Origin: Neolentinus lepideus HHB14362 ss-1
Lineage: Eukaryota; Basidiomycota; Agaricomycetes; Gloeophyllales; Gloeophyllaceae
Reading direction: 5' to 3'
Length of the DNA: 64,000 nt
NCBI GenBank assembly: GCA_001632425.1
Contig: KV425559.1
Coordinates: 69,281 to 133,280, forward strand
Shown piece after piece: positions 60,641 to 64,000 of the stretch. Under the pieces are notes generated by a model, which worked only from the letters and a program-made list of their open reading frames with translations, was not told where the DNA came from and did not search any database. The position numbers were made by a program, and so were the translations under genes. How positions within the stretch are numbered: position 1 is the first letter of the stretch; each line of letters begins with the position of its first letter.

Positions 60641-62064
60641 AACCGGAACCGCTCATTCATAACATCATCTTCTAGTGGGTCCGTGGTTGTTCTAAGTTCG
60701 CGAACGTACTTGCGAACGGCTGAAAAGTATTTGTCGGTTTCGCCGACCATCCAACTGGCGGTCAAGTCAAAATCGTTGTAGAATAGTAGTCAGGGACCCT
60801 ACGGCCTCCTAATCGACGCCATCCAACTGGCGAGTCTACCATGTATTTCTGGGTTTACTTTGTGTATCAACATCAAGTGCTGTTCTGCGATGCGAGGTGT
60901 TCGCTCTTGTCATTTTGTACATTTAATAGGGGGGATCAGAGTTGTCGGTTCTACATCGGTTCTGGGTGTCGCTTCTGCACCTCATTGTCCAAAACTTATT
61001 TAAATGGAGCCCATGATACTGATATACTATATGTACTGCTACAGAGTGCTGTATCAGAGACTAGAGTCAAGCTTGAAACAGGACTTTGGTTCTAATAGAC
61101 GTGAGATGGAATAGTAGGACTAGAGTCGTGAATTATAGAAGGACTATGTACATGCAGATACTGTAGGGCCTGCACAAAGTTTTGCGAAGAGCTCTGACGG
61201 CAAAAAATCTAGAGTAACGTCCAACGGTTCCAACTTCCGCGCACTCAAAACCGTCAGAACCGGGCACCCTGAATCTCCTATGGCTGACCAGTCTTTCACT
61301 ATTAGTGCCCTGAGTGGTGTATGAATTTATTCAGCCATTTGCACATCGACAAGGCCATTAAATTCATACATCAGGAAAGCCGGAATTCTCCAGCCGAGCC
61401 ATATGGAGGCATATGGAGCGATGGAGCGATGGAAAGGTACCCCTATTATCCGGAGGCTGCCGTTTCCGCGACGTGCCGCATGAAGACAGCACATGGCCTG
61501 TGGCGGAAGCCTATACACCTGATGCTAGGTATTGTAAGGCTTCTTGGGACCTTGAGGATAGTCCATATACTCATTGTATACTTCTGTACTACACCCAACT
61601 TGTTTATGAGGCCATTTGGGACATCTGCGACAGTATAAGATGGTTGTGGAGGTTTCTGAGAGCCAAGTTCCATGTAATATGTAGGACAGAGCCTGAAGGA
61701 TGCACTGCATTACTGCCAAATTAACCTTCCATACATGCTACATGATATCCAAAATATATTATGCCCATTGTGGCCACAACAACTCCGAGGAGACCACTTT
61801 AAATCCATACGCATCTCCGTCACGTGCTAGATGGAGACGCGTCCTCCAGATGGAGCCATGGAGACATTGCATTTCCTGATGTAGAAACATTGCTTATAGT
61901 CTGGTCGAGTCCTGGGTCCGCGTGTTCGTTAAGGGCGGGATTCATACGCCACAACCCCGCCATCACCCCGCCATCAGCTTCTCCGGAACCGCTAGCCCGA
62001 GTCATAGTCGGCAGTCATATATTTACCTGGCGGCGGCGGGAAACTGTTCCTTGCTTCGTCACCA
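60641..62064. other. 1.4-kb intergenic region
   Basis: No gene is recognised. A 14-bp direct repeat (CCATCCAACTGGCG) occurs at about 60748 and 60821. The open frames at 61321-61638 and 61824-62090 do not resemble proteins. The right part is the likely promoter of the Hsp20 gene; I found no clean heat-shock element. Confidence 0.4.
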
Positions 62065-63233
62065 ATGGCATACAACTACACTTATGGTGACCACGGGCAT
62101 TATGCGACAACACCAACGACGCCGACAACGTACGCAGCGAGTCCTTGGGAAGAGCAACTCGAAGACCAACAACCTACGCCACTCCAGCAGTCCGGGGCTC
62201 CGCAGCCACCAGATGTTTATCAGCTGCCCCAGACTGTACAGCTGGAAGAGCGTGTTCCAGTCGTACCGAGCCAGCCGAGATATGGCGGGTGTAGTGGTGA
62301 CTCCGGCCACGCTAGAGCGGTATACGATACTGCTAGCGTCGGATTAGATGACGCCAGGACGCGTCTGGGGCTTGATACAGCGCGTCCTAGAACTACCCTG
62401 CCTGTGAGGACATCGCCTAGACGCACTCATGCGCAGGCGTCTCACCCTTACAGACGGTCATCGCACGCTCAAGGCGGCGCGACTGCTACCGCGTCTGGCA
62501 GTGGTAGCAAAACCCAGGCTCGTCGACTGACTGACGACCTGAGGAATCTTGCTGTGGGACTGACGCCCGGGTCGACTACGACTGTTTCTTGTCCTGCGCA
62601 GGGTCGCAGGCCGAACACCGCACCATCTGGCAGTGTTGCGGCTTCAGGTTATCGAGCAGCCAGGTACGCTCTCATCTGTTTCACTCAGTTGGATGTCCCC
62701 TGAGGGGCATCACACACTCTTCGTCTGATCATCAGCTCGCCCCTCGCGTCGACTGTTACAGCAGCGGAAGATACACGACACCAGCAAGAATTATCTTCAG
62801 ACACTGCCCCGGTCAAGCGATACAACATTCGCACAGACGTACATTTCAACGCAGAGACCAGCACGATGACCGCCATGTTCGAGATACCCGGTGTGAAGAA
62901 GTCCGATATAACAGTCACAATGGCGCGATGCCCCTATAGCAGGGTGAAACAAGTCACCGTCAAAGGTATAGCTAAGTCGATTTTACCGGAAGATGATACT
63001 GCAGCAGGGTTCTTTACCACTCGCGAGCGACACCAGGGCGAGTTTAAGAGGACGCTTGTCCTTCCGTGGGACGCTCAGGTGTGTAGTTGTGTTACTGTTC
63101 CTTGCTCACACGTAATGGCCTACCACAGGCCAACATGATCCGTGTCGAGCTGCGGGATGGTATACTCATCCTCCAGGTACCTGGAGGCGAGCCAGCGGAA
63201 CGGTTCGACCCAGAAGCTATTGATGTTCTTTGA
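62065..63233 (+). CDS. Hsp20/alpha-crystallin-like small heat-shock protein with long N-terminal extension
   Basis: This is a putative ATP-independent holdase chaperone. Three exons fit exactly (62065-62663, 62736-63078, 63129-63233) and give 348 residues. The first about 225 residues are low-complexity (Gln/Pro/Thr then Arg/Ser-rich) and look disordered. The alpha-crystallin domain covers about 235-345. It starts YNIRTDVHFNAETSTMTAMF, has EIPGVKKSDITVTM, then FKRTLVLPWDAQ. It ends with MIRVELRDGILILQVPG, which carries the G-x-L-type strand of the domain. No C-terminal I-x-I motif is visible. The extension is unusually long for a small heat-shock protein but not rare in basidiomycetes, as I recall. 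Confidence 0.88.
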
Positions 63234-63525
63234 TGTCATATTCTGTTTGATTCTATTTATTCGCACCCCACTCCATTATATCCACATAATCTTGTTGATG
63301 TACATATACACCTCGCAAATATTGTCTGTATCGATATAACCTCCCTCTGTCCTATTCCATCTTATCTTCTAGTATACTATTGTTTCTAGTCGCTGCATTG
63401 CTATCGTTGTTGATGCTCAATAGAGTATTTTGTCACGCGATCCACTGGATGGGATGGATACTAGCATAAGTAACGATGGACGTTCTCTTAAGATGAGCTG
63501 TTCTCCTGGGTTCAATATATTGAAA

Positions 63526-64000
63526 TCAATCTGCTACAGCGTTCTCCATGTCGATGTCTCCCTGTGATTCTTCCGCTTGTTCTACACTGAGATGTCCCGC
63601 TGCTCTCCAGACATTGCCAACGGTAGCCTTCCATAATCGGACACGACCGTCATTCCCAGCGGATGACAAGACAGTCCTGCGAAGACATAAGCTACTCAGG
63701 TTTTGTCAGCGCACTGTTCCTCACGCACCCTGTGATATTCCACTCCACTCTCCCAACAGTCAGTCTACAGAAGAAATGCGACGTGAGACTGACGTATAAG
63801 GTAGTCAGACACGATTACGCACTTATGATCGTCAAAATCAGCCACGATAGTCGCCGTCCACTTCCCCTCCTCCTCTTCACCTAACATGGACATACCCAGA
63901 TCGTTCAGTTGCGCTGGGGGCTTAACTCTCCATATCCGCACACGACCATCCCGGCTGCCTGTGGCGATCATGTGGTACGAGCGACCGCACGAAGGTGCCC
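63526..64000 (-). CDS. SEH1: Nucleoporin/SEA-complex WD40 protein Seh1 (3' part only)
   Basis: Seh1 works in the Y-complex of the nuclear pore and in the vacuolar SEA/GATOR complex. Three exons are visible (63823 to beyond 64000, 63728-63763, 63526-63676), with the 5' part cut by the window edge. The blades read SCGRSYHMIATGSRDGRVRI and VGRVEWNITGTVLSSAGNDG, followed by RVRLWKATVGNVWRAAG. This fits the last blades of Seh1 better than those of Sec13. A short acidic tail ends at the stop 63526-63528. It faces the Hsp20 gene with 292 bp between the stops. Confidence 0.83.

Noticed and set aside
61800..62064. Heat-shock element before the Hsp20 gene
   Set aside because: TTC and GAA triplets occur, but never with the two-base spacing in three consecutive units.

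Overview
The window is nuclear DNA of a basidiomycete fungus, most likely an agaricomycete. Genes sit close together on both strands. Almost every gene is cut by short introns of about 46-65 nt with GT...AG ends. The gene set is fungal: a class IV chitin synthase, a DASH kinetochore subunit, a Medusa-type regulator and a fungal-type Mediator 27. I rebuilt exon chains by hand; totals that divide by three and continuous family similarity support most models. The family names rest on my recall of the families, since no search could be run.

Layout, left to right: the 3' end of an unknown gene (3-224); an SPC34-like DASH subunit (622-2415, minus); a broken PIF1/Helitron-type helicase relic (about 3475-4265, minus); a complete DOCK-family GEF (4693-11875, plus); a MedA/Medusa-like regulator (12248-14109, minus) behind a 1.7-kb upstream region; MED27 (15856-17014, minus); an unrecognised protein (17292-18343, minus) head to head with a mitochondrial LETM1-family protein (18451-19985, plus); the SKI3 TPR subunit of the Ski complex (20077-25108, minus); a class IV chitin synthase (25863-29474, minus) head to head with a dual-specificity phosphatase (29726-31759, plus); an acidic disordered protein (32810-33991, plus); and a giant DUF3712/LEA-2 repeat membrane protein resembling yeast Tag1 (36043-45764, plus). 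Then follow a 249-bp MITE-like element (46089-46337), a PDK1-type kinase with a C-terminal PH-like domain (46703-49268, minus), the mobile-element candidate described below, aspartate kinase (58515-60640, plus), an Hsp20 protein (62065-63233, plus) and the 3' part of SEH1 (63526-64000, minus).

The most notable region is 50283-56101. A RecQ-like helicase gene (plus) and a DUF6589 gene (minus) converge with 17 bp between their stop codons. They are enclosed by inverted repeats found by reading both flanks. Each end holds a 14-15-bp perfect hairpin. Where the left and right hairpins differ, both arms have changed together so that pairing is kept. Both genes read as full, undamaged exon chains of about 695 and 910 codons. 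I interpret this as a two-gene mobile element whose ends are recognised as folded structures; mobility is inferred and not shown.

The rest is mostly housekeeping: kinetochore, transcription, RNA decay, cell wall, mitochondrial, signalling and nuclear-pore or vacuolar functions. No operon-like logic is expected. Several divergent pairs share short promoters (107 bp between 18343 and 18451; 251 bp between 29474 and 29726). I saw no rRNA, convincing tRNA or CRISPR array.
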